A stretch of DNA of 64,000 bases from Torreya grandis (GCA_037957365.1 JARHVA010001737.1:1505001-1569000); one strand, 5' to 3'; numbered from the stretch's first letter, positions 37,180-51,900 are shown. The notes: generated from the sequence alone by a model not told the origin. Made by a program: numbers and translations.

Positions 37180-40100
37180 AGGCACAAAGAGTGAACCTCA
37201 ATTTCTAGCACCTCCTTATCATCTCTTTGGAGGTCTTTGGCGACTCATTTGAATGATTGATGTCAGAGGGGACTTATTCATGCCTCATCAAGCCCCCATC
37301 ATTGATGTGTCCATCACACATGTAGGAGCCTTTTGATGAGATTGTGTTTTAATGAGGAGGGTGTTTAAGTGCCTTGAAAGCAATTTATTTGGGAGAGTTG
37401 ATCTCGGGTAAAGAGTAAAAGTGTGGTGGGCTTTTCGATCAAGGAGTGCATGGTTCAAATTACTATCAGCAAACCACTGCTCAGGTGGTTTTCAAGAAGC
37501 AAGAATGTCTTTCGACAACAGCATTAGTGAGGTCAGGATCAAGAAAGTCTTTGTTGTCAAGTCAGGGACAGTAATGGGGGCAATTAAGGACATTGTAGAC
37601 ATGGTTTTGTTGGAGACTCCCTTCTAGGTCTAGGTGAACATTGATGTTGCTTCCTTGTTCACAAACAACATGTTGCTAGTGTCGGAAGATAAGGAATTGG
37701 TGAAGGTGGTGGTTGAAAGGCTAGTAAAGCCCATAAATAGGCTTGGGTGTTGTGAGGCAATTGATGGCTTCTCAACTAAAGGTACACATGTGTTACCATG
37801 TTCAGGGAAGGATATCATTTTTTATTAAACAATCTAAACTTTGGAGCAATACAATTTAAACATAGAGCAAGCATATCACACAAGCACCCTAGGGTTTTGA
37901 AATTTCTCCAGTGGGGATCACTCAAGGGTTTGGAATCAAGTATAGAATAGCTAGGGCTGCTAGATCTAAACCGTCAAATAGCACAAGCCCTAGGAACATT
38001 CAAATTTAACAATATGTAGAACAAGATCATACCCTATAAATTAAGGCATAACACATTCGGGTTATATGTGGAGTTTTATGAAACCCTAAAACAACATGCC
38101 AAATAATTAATCTTAGAAAACCCAAATCCATTGTAAAGGAAACAAAATCTAACCTTAAAAAAGGTGTAAGAGAGCATCTATTCACCAAAATGTGTTACGA
38201 ATAAATGGATTAGAATCAATCTAATTGCAACACAAATATCCATAAACATTTAACTAGGCCTAAACAAATATAAAAAAAAGTAAATTGAACCTAATTAGTT
38301 TCCCAACAGAAGGAATAACTGACGAAAAAAGGGTTTAGAAGAATATTTGGATTTCAAGAGATATGGAGATAGTCATCAAAGTCAAACAACAAAAATTGGG
38401 GTACAATGAAAACATCAAAAACTCATGGCTAAAGGAGGACCTTGTCCAAACCATCAAGTTATGTATCTAGTTACTAGAATCATAGAGTACAGTGCTTGGA
38501 AGTAATAGGAATGCACAAAAAAATATGAATGCGTTCGTCAAATCTAAGTCTCCAAAAACCTCACTCGATTTTATAAAACTTCATGTCGATCACTGGGATA
38601 TCACACTTCTCCAAACTCTAATTTGGCATCTGAACCTAAAAATGACAACGAAAATGATATTGTTTCAGGGATGCTTTACCCAAAAAAACAATGTAGCTTT
38701 TTTTATATTTGTCAAGTCCCTCAACGATGTACAATATCGAAAACAACACCAACAAATGCAATAATTATTTAGTTGTAATCTAATGTATCACTACTATGAA
38801 CTTAATGTATCACTACTATGAACTTCAATGCTATAGTAAATGCTTTCTAAAGGCTTTATTGATTTCTCTATAATGCTTGTTGATGCTCAATCGACCACTT
38901 TGACAATAAATTCTAGAAGCTCTTTTAAATAATCTCTAAATGTTTAAAAGGAGTGAGATACATGCATATTTATAGATAAAATTAATTCAAATTAAGATCC
39001 TATTGGCACAAAAACTATCAAACAATTAAAAATGGGAACAAGCCAAGGCCAGAAGACATGGGTGCACCCTAATGAACCTAAAACACAAACATGCCCAAAA
39101 ACATACTATGTTTCTAGGCCCTAGAAATGTAGTGGGTACATTTATGGGGGACCCACAATATGACAACAAAATAGGAGGAGAGAGAAGGGGGGACACGACG
39201 AAAAATAACAAAACATAACCTAGAAACATGGTGAGTACATTTTTTGAGGACCTGCCATAGGACAATACAAGGAGAGAGAGAAAAAAGGACATGATAAAAA
39301 GGGATAAAATGTGCTTATTATGTCTAAATAACCGACAATACACACAGACCCAAGGAATAACGCGAATCATTTTTAGGTGTTTACACTCACACCCAAAATG
39401 TTAGATTCATTTAGACCAATCGTAGCATGATCATTTTATCATTATACTATATTATCTATAAAATATTGGTAATTTATAATTGTTAAATTTGCCAAAAACA
39501 TGCCCATATTAGTAGTAAATTATTTTTATTTATTTTTTAGAATTCACCCACCATACATATATTTTCTATTTTTAACCTAAAAAGATTGACCTAAAATATT
39601 TATTATTTTTTAACTTAAAAAAATTAGATCAAATATCTTTGCACACAGTTTTTTCTCAATCTCATGAACTGTAAAAACATAAAAACTCTTACAGTTATAT
39701 GCTTCAAAAAATTCTCAATCCTTAAAAAAATTCCCTGGTCTAATTGAATTGAATTGAAGGCAGCAAGTCCCTTTACCAACTCTTCACTACCACATGATTG
39801 TAGGATTTGGGTTGTGGGTGCGGTGGGGTTCCTTCATTAGCTCATATTCAGTTGGGGATTACAACAGGGGTTATAGCTGTGAACGGTGCACCACCTTTCC
39901 TGTGCGAGCATATAACTTCCCCTGATGAATGAAAAGTTTAACAAAGATTTTACATGAAAAGTTGAACCAAGATTTTTCCAGTGATTTTTTGGGAAAGTTG
40001 CCAGGTTATATTATGACTATTCCAGGAAGACGGAACCCAAAGTTCGTTATCTTACCTAAACCTTAAAAAGATTTGGGAAATGACAATTGTCTAAGGTCCA

Positions 40101-41400
40101 TGTTTTTCAGTGCATGAACAACTCTGCTGTGTTTGAGACCCTATGTTTGGGTGTGAAAGAAAGAAATCATATTAATTTCTGCAGATGACCAAAGTAGGTC
40201 AACGGGACTCAAAATTAAAGGACCTTACATTAACAAATAAGGTGTGCCATAAAGATTCCAACAACTAAAACAATAAAAATCTATGAAGTAAATCTCAATT
40301 TAGATCTAGAAAGCAAAACAAATTGAGGGGCAACCTGGATGTGCATATACTATACCCAGTAGTATATACATAGCTATGTGATACAAAAGAAATCCTGGAA
40401 GAGAGTCCTGTACTAAAAGAGAACCAGGAATAGAGCAAATAGAAGGGAGCCAATGGAGAACTAAACTCTAATTTGAATCATATCATCGTCAATACCCGTG
40501 AAAAGGCTAATATAGAGTTTGATTATGTCGTTGAGAATGCCTTGGACCAAGGCTATGATCCCATAGATGGGGGCTTACTAAATTTTCTCGTGGATGCTGC
40601 TGAGAAAATTTGGGAGCCTTTTCCAGTTTAGTGGTCCCGTGGATTTTAAATTCTTTCGTAATAGGAAATTTTAAGAGAAAATCTAGGAATTATATGCAAA
40701 CAAGTGGTCCAGATTTTTTATCAAATTTTAAAGTCTAAAAAACAGGGCGCCATGTGTACATAAGGTTCCCGAGTTGGTGGAAGAAATTTCAGGCCCCTTC
40801 CAAGGGACTGCATCCTCAGACGGCACAGCTGAATGAAAGAATAATTGATGTCATCTCCAAAACTATGTTACCAGAAAAAAGTATTTAGGAGTGCCCGGTA
40901 CCAACCCTGGTAAAATTATGCTACTATATAAGTTATTTTGGAGTGCCGGATGCCAATGCCGGTCACACCTAAATTTTGCAACGGCCTTTGTAAATACTAA
41001 AGATGCTTATTTGGAGAACAATTATAACTCTTAACCAATAGCAGTAAAGTAGATCTTCAGTTCAATATGCAGACCAGGAATTGAGGAATTGACATGTCAC
41101 CAGAAGCCAAAAGCCAGTATTGCATATGTTTAAATACACTTGACTTTAGCTGGCAACGAGGGAACTGTAAGCCTTGACTGCTGAGGTCTTTGAGGCTTGA
41201 ACCCGAAGAATGGCCTGATTTATAACAAATTAACCATGACATCAAACCCAATTTTCCAGTTTTCAATAATATGCAATATGTATCTAGACTAATTGAATTT
41301 TGCCTAAGTGTCTAAATAAGAAAATCAACCTCGTATCGAAAAATTTAATATATATAAAAGTAGATATATTTGATGTTTCAGGCACCTTAAGACAACTACT
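37180..41400. other. Region without a supported gene
   Basis: Short open frames at 37421-37828 (plus) lie just downstream of the LINE relic and encode nothing I recognise. The rest is AT-rich with small local duplications, including a perfect 22-bp tandem pair at 38781-38824. Near 40885-40965 two imperfect copies of a GGAGTGCC...GGT motif occur. Confidence 0.5.
38781..38824. repeat. Perfect 22-bp tandem duplication
   Basis: TAATGTATCACTACTATGAACT occurs twice back to back (seen as the first 20 bases TAATGTATCACTACTATGAA at 38781 and again at 38803). Confidence 0.85.
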
Positions 41401-41641
41401 ATTTACAAAACAAGATACATGATGAAAAGGGGGTGCGCGGGGCGGGGGCATATGGGGGAGGGGAGATTGTCCAAAATGATAGAAAAAGAGCCTTTGCAAC
41501 ATTTTCTTTTACAAAATCCAGCTACAGAAAATGGAATTCTCAGGACAGCGGTCACTGACCCCCAAGGGTCAGCAATTTTACAACTGCAAGATATGTCTCT
41601 TAAATTCGACAGTTCTGCATTTTTTACTAGGTATAATTTGA

Positions 41642-42963
41642 TTATATATCAGGGCTTCTTCCAGACAAAGAAAGTCCAAGCCCCATCTGCAATCCACACG
41701 TGTCTTGTTGGTGATCTGTGGAATTAACATCTATTTGTTTTACCATTGACTCTTTATCGCATCTTCTGCGCTTTAAACTTGGCATTTCAATGTCTGCTGC
41801 TTGCCTGATTGTGTATCTGTTGACATTTAGACCTTTATTTTCCCTTGGAAAAGCCTCTGGGAAATCAAAACCTGAACTAAGAGAGGGAGAAAAATAATGA
41901 AAATCCTGATTTGACTCAGAACCAGAACCAAAAGAATCATTGACCTTTAAATTTTCTAGAGCCTGATCTTCAACTTGAGCTTTTCCTCTAGAATTACTTG
42001 ATTCTAAGTCTTCAACTTCATAGCTTCCACTCGTCGCAATGAGAGAGCATGGACTTGATGATGGACCCAATCGTAAATGTAGATCGCACGTATTTTGAGA
42101 TGCTGTTTTGTAGTCCATCTCTGCAGATGAATCTCTAGCTACATTGCTTTTAAAGCTTTTGTATGTACCACGCGTGTCATCCAAAGAGCACAATTCTGTG
42201 GTGTATTTTACATAATTGGACCCTATGTGGAAGCTATTTTTTGACACAGCTGGATGCACCTGAAATTGCAATTCAGAATCAATGCAGGGCACCGGTACTT
42301 CTGCTACCGCAGGACTTAATATTGCATGAGAAGGGAAGCCAATAGAAGGCCATTTTGAAGCTTCTAGTTGGAATGAAGCCGGCCCACACCAGGGGGTCGG
42401 TATTGCATTGCATGTAGATGCTGAAGACACAGACCATGGCACAGGCATGGAAAGAAGCCTTGTATCAAACCTCGTTTGAAGTTCAGATGGATGCACGATC
42501 ATTCCTTTTTTACTTGTACTAGAAAATGGCTGCTGTTGAGATGGTCCATTACATGCTAATGGAATTCCTTGGTTAAAACTCATAAAATTTATGTTGCCTG
42601 TTGGACATGAATTTGAAAGAGAGAAGACTGCATCATTAGTGGAAGGAGTTCTGTCAACTCTAGGGGTACAGGCAACCGAACTTGGAAAGCCAGGTGTAGC
42701 ATGGGTTGGCATAATAGAATACAGTTGACAATCTATTGAAGGAAAAGAAGATGAAACTCCAGCACAATATTCTGCATTAGTAAATCTACTCTCCTGTGTA
42801 TTTCCTTGACTAATCAATGAAGAGCCCTCGTAATCATTGCACTTGCCTATCACAGGCATGGTAGAGGATATAGTCAGCAGTTGGCTGCTACCTGCACAAA
42901 ATCTTGATATGTGCCTCTGGCTCCTGGGTGCTTTCCTTGGTGGGCATCCCACATATAGCGCCG
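41642..42963 (-). CDS. KIX8: KIX8-like exon 4
   Basis: 1322 bases from a TTTTTTGCAG acceptor to the TAA at 41642-41644. Starts with AALYVGCPPRKAPRSQRH, continuous with exon 3, then holds the long serine-rich middle, both LxLxL motifs and the basic stretch. Its GC content and lack of stops set it apart from the surrounding transposon sequence. Confidence 0.92.
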
Positions 42964-45900
42964 CTGCAAAAAATAAAGTAATATTTTATGAAGTTTCTTT
43001 TTGGCAAATGGTCGGTGTGTAAGCTACAAAAATCATCAGCTAATGCTCCCTAGCATCAAAGTCATAAATACGTGCAGAAATCAAAAGCATGGTCCTTTCT
43101 CCAGTCTGGTGTGAGAAACATGCTATTTGCTTACTTAAGTCAAAATATCTAAGACGGGTAATTCACAACTGCAAAAAATTGCTGACAAAACATGAAAGTA
43201 AGTGCTACTGAGAATGACATATGGCAAAACATACCTTCCACACAAGGTTGCAAAAATTGACCAACTTCAGTGCTTTCATCTCTTCGAATCATAATATTTA
43301 GAGCATCCTCTATCCGGAACCGCAATGTTTTCAGGTTCATGTATTCCGTCTGCAATCACTTGTACACCTTAATATGATATTTGATGTACTAAAAATTTGA
43401 CTCCTTTATCACAATATATTAATAGATTAAGTGATTCCTTATGTATGACAGAGATGAAAAGCATCCGCCAACGTATTATCTTATTTCATGCTAAATTAAC
43501 AGAGATGATAGAATCTTTGGTACTTCTGAATTTGCTTTGGAGTATAGTATCTCCTCTGCACGCAAGACCACCAGAGGCAGCTTCTTTTGCCATTCTTTAT
43601 TTCTTCTTGTAATTTGACTGTGAATCTCATCTGCAATTCTGAAGAAAAAATGCAAGGTAAAAAACCTACTCAAACTATTGTCTTCTGCAACATATTTATA
43701 CACCAAATTATAGATGAGACCTTGAGAGCAGACCAAAAAATAGCTAATTGCTTTTCTGATAAGAATTTTTGGCAAGTCTGTGGTAATGCATAGCAGTACT
43801 TCAATATATAAATATAAGATGCTAAAATGCTCCTTGTCTATATAGCCATTTTTGTCGATGCAATATCAGTTTGAGTTTAATATCACTGCACTATTAAAGA
43901 CGAGGTTACTCTATTTTATAAGTTGCAATATTGAATCCAACTCATACTTGTCAAGGTAAGTGAATTCAATACTTGGCATAATTGACATACTCTTACTGTG
44001 TACACTAACAAATAATGAATGAAAATGCAGGAAAATGTAAAGAATGAAAAACACAAAATATATGTGATTATAATTGCAGGAAAATGTAATGAATGCACAG
44101 ATGAACATCAAAATTCACACACTTTTCAGACGTCTGGACCATAAAACACAAATTTGTTGATTCGCATAAGTCATAACTGCAAGGCATAGCAATGTTTGAT
44201 AATGCATAAATAAACATTACATATCATTTAAAAAACAATTAGATTTCGAACCATAAGAATAAAAAGACATGTATTGTTTATTCTCAAAAATCAGAACCAA
44301 TAAGGCCCAAAAATCATGAATAATAAGGCCCATGGGGCACCAATATAGAACATACTACATATCACAAATGGGAGTTATGAAAAATGATTGCACGGTACAA
44401 GCTGAAATACTATTTACAAAATTAACTACTGTTGCCTCCAATAAACATATCTCAGCTTTTTATTGAACTTGGGATTTAGGCATACTTGTTGATTCAACAT
44501 TGGCTACTTCACTGGACCCTTGAGCTCAAACCCTCTAATGGTGCCCTAGGTGGTTCTACTCCAGAAAATGCTACATGATTCATACTAGAGATACTTGCCA
44601 AAGGTCCACATTTAAGATTGCCAAGAAATTGGGAGTCTTTTGTAACCATAGGTGGAGTTATAAAAGAAATGATTGCCAAATGTTAATGCATCACTAACAT
44701 TTTGTTTCACACCAATAACTGAGGTTCCATTCCCACGAGCTCCTGGGCATCCTCAAAGTGGCCATGGGACACCTGGAGGTAGGGTTCGGGCTTCTCATTA
44801 TGAACCACATGGAACACAATCATTGACATTACAGACCCAAGCCCATCCCCATGTGCACTTCAAGCTCTGGCCTAAGATTTACCCTAAAAAAAATTCCCAT
44901 TGGACTGGGGGCTAGTGGTAGGAAACAATAAGTTTCACAACATTGACCAAAGTTCCATTTCCAAGGGCTCCTGAGCACACATCGAAGTGGCCATGGGGAC
45001 ACATGGAGGTAGAGGTCAAACTTCTTGATGTGAACCACACATAACACAGTCTTTGATATTACAAAACCAAGCCCATCCCTATGTACACTTCGATCTCTGC
45101 CCTAAGATTTACCCTAAGCTTTCCTCCATTCATGGGTTAAAAGGATGCAAAATTGATCGCTTAATGGTCAAACACACATCCCCTAAGAAAGGTTGGACCA
45201 AGTTCAATTTTGATGGAGCCTCTATTGGCAATCCTAGAATCAAAGATATGGTTTGCATCTTAAGATAGTCTCCAGGAAAATTCATAGCAACATCCTCCTC
45301 ATGGTTTTCCCATGGCACCAACAATGAGGCTAAGATTCAAGCATTGGTTGAAGGCCTTTGCCTTGCTATAGTGCATGGAGTGGACAACTTGAAAGTGGAG
45401 GGAGATTCACAATTGGTCATAAATGCAATGATCAAAGGAAATACTCCCAACTAGATGCTCAATCACTTCCTTCGCCCTACATTTGAAGTCCGACAATTGT
45501 TGCACAGAATTTCTTTCTCCCACTGCTTTCGAGAAGTTAATACCCCCACACATCTTCTAGCCAATGTAGGAGAGGATCATGACATCTTCTCAAAGTTGAA
45601 AATTCTCTCTCTTCCTAATGGTTGGACTTGGATACCTTAATCATCCAAGATGTTGTGAAACTTGGGTAAGGTTTGTTAGTCTAAAAGGTTGGCCATGGCA
45701 TACTAATAAATTTATGTAGCCACCGAAAAAGTTGTTTTCTTCGAAATCATTCTTCAGACACTTGGGACCTTGAGTGAGGTTTGTTAGTCTAAAAGGTTGG
45801 CCATTGCACATTAAAAACTTTACGAGGCCACCGAAATATATGAATTCTTCGAAATCATTCTTCAAAGTGGAATAGACATGGTATAGAATTGAAATGCCAC

Positions 45901-48900
45901 CCCATCATATGGCTGCCCCTTGGAGTATGAATTGTTAGCGGTTGACACAACATGCAACATGAAAAGTGTACCTCCTTTCGGCATGCTTCAGGCAGTGCAG
46001 TCACTCATTCCATTCCCTTTATGCTACCCTCTCCTTTATATCCTCTATCAAACTCGTTCCCTCACACTTTCAACCCCTTCCTCACTGCTATTCTCTTGCC
46101 CTCAAAATCATAGCCCTTATCCTTGCAGAACATCCGTGGGCACTGTCGCTGGAACCTCTAAATCTTCACATCCACGAGAAGAGTCAATATCCTCCTCCCA
46201 CCTGCAGAAATGTTTCATGTTGGGTGGCCTTGGTGAGGACCTGGTTCAACACATTCTTGACTAGGGTGGCTGTGGGACTACAATTAAGGAAATATATCAG
46301 TGGAATCCATCTGAGATGAGTTCCTAGGAAAATTGGTCACTATTTATCCCACGTTCTATATCTTTCAGTTCATGGTGAACTCATTATATCCTCCCTCTGC
46401 CCTCCCACTGCAGGATGAACAGAAAGTGATATAGGAGATTGATCGTCCTTTTTAGCCCTATCATACAAAAATTAGGAAGACCCCTTCTTTCCTAAAGCAC
46501 TCAAGGAGGAGCTACCTGACTGGCACCCCCTGAAGGAAGAAATTGTGGCTGGTATCTCTGATGCTAGTAAAAAATGGAAGCCTATATTTTCCACCCTTGA
46601 AAAGTGGGTAAACTTATGTGAGGTTCATCTCCACATACTCTCAGTTGTGAATTCTCACCTTAGTAGGCCTGGTAAGCCTAGTCAGAGGGCTCAAAAATTG
46701 AAGCCCCTCGTTCAGAAATCCTCGATGTATCCTGACAAAACAGCACCTGCAGTGAAACCCCGTTGGGATAAAGCGTCCCCAAAATGTTGAGGGATGGACT
46801 GCAGAGTAGATATTAGCGGGGAAGGGTAAGATTGACATCCCAGTGATTCTTAATGGTCCATCTCGCACCCTTTCAGAGCTAATGGACATGGATACGTGTG
46901 CTTGAATCACTGCTGATGTAAGCTACGTGCTCGCTGCCAGAGGAAATTTGCCTGAATTTTATGCTTGAAGGGACAAATTTATGGAGAAATACTCATGTCC
47001 CAAGTTCTCCACTATCAATTTCCAGCATCTGCAGCTCAGCTAAAAAAGAAAACAAAACAGGTGTTTTCGAGTGTTGTGATAGAAGGCGGGGTTGGAAGAG
47101 ATTTTGCAGTAGCACCTGTTGGGACTGAAGCAGGGTGTAGCCCAGCCAATGTAGCCTAAAGAGACCCTGCTCCCTATTCTGCTAGCTAGTTGTGATATAT
47201 TTTTGGCATGGCTCTCGTTTATGGCCACCTTCCTTTAGGCCTGTATTTTGTTTAAGGAAAAGTCTTCTTGGTCTTGCCTGTGGGATTGAATCCAATATTT
47301 GGATTTTCACTAGATACCAAATTGACTTTTTGCTATGCATGGCCACCATTCTTCTACATTCTACTCCAGATACTATGTCCCTCTCTTCTTATAACTATGT
47401 TCTTCCTATCTATAATATTATGCAACAGTTCTAATTTCATGGGTGAGGCCCCCAATACTAAATAGAGCCCCTCATTTTATCTATAAAAAAAAACATTGTC
47501 ATTCTGAAACTTGATGGCATCACATGACCACAGCCAAAACATGGAGGGAAACATTATGTCCTAAGACAGAGATCTGTGAATTTTTATGCAAATTTATAAC
47601 CTCTTTAACTGAGTAACTCAAATAATAGCAGTTCAATAGTATTCGCACATGTTAAAAATCTGTTACTAAAGCTTTTCTTTTAGTAAGACATTTGTCTACA
47701 TGAAACAAGTTTGTCTTTATAATCATGAAGCTTGTATGGTTATATAACTTATTAGCCAATAAAGGGGCCAGTCTATATGATAAGGTAACATATTAGCGAG
47801 ACATACAATGAAATAGAATACTAAGTAGAGACGACCAATGACTTGGGAATGTTATCGTTCTATCTTTATATATTAGTGTGTTGTTGTGTGCTTAAATATG
47901 ACATATTACTAAATATCTAACATTATGGGCCATTATCTCTATAAGCCAGTAGTTGTAATGTTAAGTTGTAGTCCTCGATCCTTCTGGGTGTTACACTTAA
48001 CGTATATAAAAGGGGGATGCATGATCAGGGGCCTCTGTAGGAAAAGGTTGCGAGCAGCCACATAGGAATAGCTTAAGTTCAATAGGCATTTAATTACCTT
48101 AATTGTAACTTGAGCCCCAAGCTAGGGATTTGCTCCCACTTCTTGTATAGATAGGAGTTAACTCATATCTTGTGTATCTTATCAAATGGAATAACTTTAT
48201 CTGTTCCAAACATATTTCTTGCAGAAGAGTAATCCCTCACCTGGGATTACGGGTCCAAGTGCTTTCCAAAGCCCAGGTGTGCAGGGACCCCAGATTTAGG
48301 TTTGTATATATGTTAAATCTGTTTTTACACTTTCTGATATTATTTTGTAGTTGCAAGCTATTTTGGAAAACCTGCTTGCTACAAGTCGTATCAAGACAGG
48401 TTATGCGATTGGACTATTTGATTTTGTGTTTTCTGAGTTCTTCCACACATTTCACTGGGCTTTCCTTTTCCTGCTTGAAAAAAAAACAAAACTCAAAAAA
48501 AGTATTTTGTAATTATTTGTATTTTGCTCTGGTTTCTTCTTTTATGTTGTCCTAAAACATCTGCTGCAAACAAGGTGCAGTGATAAGATAAAGAACCAAA
48601 CTCATATGGAGAAGTCATGGTCGGTTGGCAATACCCCAGCTTGTCTGGCAAAGAAGGCAGCATCAATCCTAAAGAATGGGTGCTCGTTTTAAAGCATGGT
48701 TTTGGTGTTTCTCCTACAATATATCGATTTCTAGATTTCTTGATGGAGATGCTTGTGAATGGTGGATTATATGGAATACATATTAAAAGGAGAGCACAAC
48801 TTTCAGTTGGGAAGCTTTTGAAGAGGGATTCTAGAGAAATAGGCAAATACGAGACTCCGACTCGGCAAAAACCATGGGCCTATTTTTGACTCGGACTCGG

Positions 48901-51900
48901 AAACAAAACTCGGTCAAGACTCGGCAAATTTTAAAAAATCATTAAAAAAGTGCATTTTGGGGGAAATTTTCAAAAAACTATTAAAATGCATTCCATATCA
49001 AATCCACTTAAAATACACTCAAAACTAATTAATTACATCTAACATACACATGTATACACGAAGAAGTAAGTAAATAATGCAATATTGAATGTTTGAAGTT
49101 AAATTGTTGAACTTGAAACTTGAGAGTTATATTAAATAAGAGTTGTTTTTATATTCATTCAATTGTTTCCTTGTACAAAAAATATGTATTTAGAAATCCA
49201 TGGAGATAGCATCAACAAAAAACATAATATAAAAGATATAACTATGGTTGTAAAGAGTTTGCATCGCTCATCCCAACATGAGATCATCACATTGGACCCT
49301 GTGGCGTTTTGTGTATGTCAAAGAAGCGGCTGCAGCCTTTGTACCCGCCCTCAAGGTATCAATAAGATCATCCTCTACAACATATTTATCCAATGTTGTC
49401 AAGGATGATCCCTTGGATCAATTCCACCAATACACACAATTGTTGCTAGTCACCTCTTATCTAAATTGAATCCAACCTTTGCACTCTAATGTCCCCATTT
49501 CCACATCATGATTAAATAGGTATTGAAGAACTTTAGTCTATTTTTACATAGACTAAAGGAGCCCTCTTTGGGGGATTATATTTTATTAGTTATTTATTAA
49601 TTGTCGAAATAGTGATTTTTATCATAAAGCAATTATTATTTAATTAATAGAATATTTAAAAAGTGATTTTTACCATTAAAGTGCTTAAATGAATTAATTA
49701 TTAATTTATTTGTCTTAAAGTAATTTTAATTACTATTTTAAAATTAAGGCAACTAATTAATTTATTATTCAAAAAAGAGATGTCGACATGGGAGCTAAAG
49801 CAAGGGAAAAGAAAGGTGTTTTATCTTCCCAACGTGGTTCACCATCTTTGGAACTCATGAAAGTTATAAATACATGGCAAAAGCTACAATGGAGAATATG
49901 TTGAATTTGATAAAATTGTTCTTCATACTTGAAGAAAACTAATGGGATGCATGCCTAATAAAGGTTCGCTACCGTTGGTGATTGATCAATCTAAAAAAGT
50001 GTCTTTTCACACCACATTTTGCTAAAAGAGATCTTGTTCTTGTCTTAAAGAGTGGAGCGAATTCTTTTGAAAGGTGTATGTGAATTTTTTAGGGAGTTTC
50101 GTAGTCTTTTCCTTGCATGTTAAGCTTGCTAATTAATTATATTATTTTTGCAAGTGGAGCAAACCACTTAAGGTGCTTAGATCTAAGGTTTGGAGGCTTC
50201 ATTTGATCTAAATTTGCAAATTAAATAATTTTATTTTATTTGCTAATTTTTTTATTATTAGTGAGAAGTTTTGGACGAATTTGTGATGGACGAATTTGTG
50301 AAGGGTTTAAAAGAGAAAATTAAATAATAATTTTCAAAATTATTATTTAATTATTTGATAGGTTTTCGAAGGTTTTGTTGACAATTTTGCCCCACAAGGC
50401 AAATTGTCATCCCTACTATTCGGAACTCTGCATATTGTGTCAGTTTGTCTTGTGAATCAATTTTGGGTACTGAATAATGAAAAGGAAAATGTTTAGAAAA
50501 GTTCAATCAAGCCTAAATGCATACCTACAGCGACCCAAGAAGCCATCTAAAGCCAGGTATAAGCCAAGGAAAGAGCCTACAGCGAGGTAAAGTTTTGGTC
50601 ATTCAAAGGATTCGAAGGGGCGTTATCATTTTCAAATTTGGCAATGTCCACCTACAGCCATCCTTAAGGTTAACCTACAAACCTGTAAGTTCGCTTATGA
50701 ATGAAGGCGAGTGTTTTCTTTCGGACACCTACGGAATACAGGGTTGTTTTTTAGACTTACAACGACTATTCTCTTTCCCAAGTATTTTCTTTCCTAAGTG
50801 TTGTCTTCTCAAAATTTTGTCGAGCTAAGAGATGGACAATTTCCTCAGACTAAAATTTTTCAAAGGACTTGGGGGAACTCCGAGAGAATTTCAAAGGGAC
50901 AATTTACAAAGTATTCAATTCCTTCAGACTTTTGTCCGAAGGAATAAGGACACCTACAAAAAGCCCGAGTTCCTTACAAAAAGCCTGGGTGCCCTACAAA
51001 AAGTCCGAGTGCCCTTCAATTTTTTCAAAAACCCAGTTCTGAAGGACACCTGCCCTTGCGGAGGGCACTTGGTCGGTGGCAGGGCCTTTCCAATTTCCCT
51101 GAAGGGCATAGAGGAGAGACAAAAGCCCTTGCAAAGGGCACTTGGTCAGTGGCAGGACTTTTCCAATTTTCCCGAAGGGCACTTGGCCGTTGGTAGAATA
51201 AAGACAAAGGAGACAAATTCCTTCAGACTTTGTCCGAAGGAATTCCTTCGAACAAAAAGTCCGAAGAAATTTGGCAGAAAGAAAAAATCCGCGGAACAAA
51301 CAATTTCGAAAGAATTCAAGAAGGGCAGAAAACAAAGAATTCAAGGGACATAAAATAAAGTCCGAAGGGTAAGACTGTATAAGTCCAAAAGAGATGGACC
51401 AAAACAAAGCCTGCGGGAATTTGAAAGTAGAAAACTCGAAGGAAAGAATGATCATAACAGGAAATCGAAAAAAAATAGAGACAAAAGGCGATGCAAGACA
51501 AAAGTCCGCAGCATCCAAAAAGTCCGCAAAAAATCCTAGACCAAAGGAAATCCGAAGATAACAAAAGAATATCCGAAAGAATTAGGTTAAGGGGTTGAAA
51601 CAGGATAATAGACCAAATATAGATAAGATTATCAGAAAATAGAATCCTGCCAAAAATAGACAAGCCACGAACAGGTCAGACCAAAATGAGAGAAAATACA
51701 TGCAAGCAAAGGCTATTTTCGGTTGACTGGTCAAAGTTTCAGTTGACTGGTTGTTGAAGTCAAGCTCATCTTCGGTCAAACTCGTGCTTTCAAACGTTCC
51801 AGCAGACGCTTAAATCCATTTGTGCGTCCCTTTCATGCAAAGACGGTTTCTTCAATCTAAACAGCTAAAGAGAAGTCTATTTCTGAAGATCGGCGCAACT

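Noticed and set aside
39026..39370. 114-codon hydrophobic minus-strand frame
   Set aside because: No recognisable family, no supporting start or splice signals, and internal small duplications suggest noncoding sequence.
40885..40970. Two GGAGTGCC...GGT stretches as a possible third palindrome site cluster
   Set aside because: They do not fit RCCGAYRTCGGY and are only weakly similar to each other.
43916..44111. Hydrophobic minus-strand frames resembling membrane segments
   Set aside because: AT-rich intron sequence that yields F, I, L and Y by composition; no conserved pattern.
50832..51518. Overlapping open frames of 173 and 174 codons on opposite strands
   Set aside because: Both cover tandem repeats inside an LTR, share no known domain, and being open on both strands reflects base composition.
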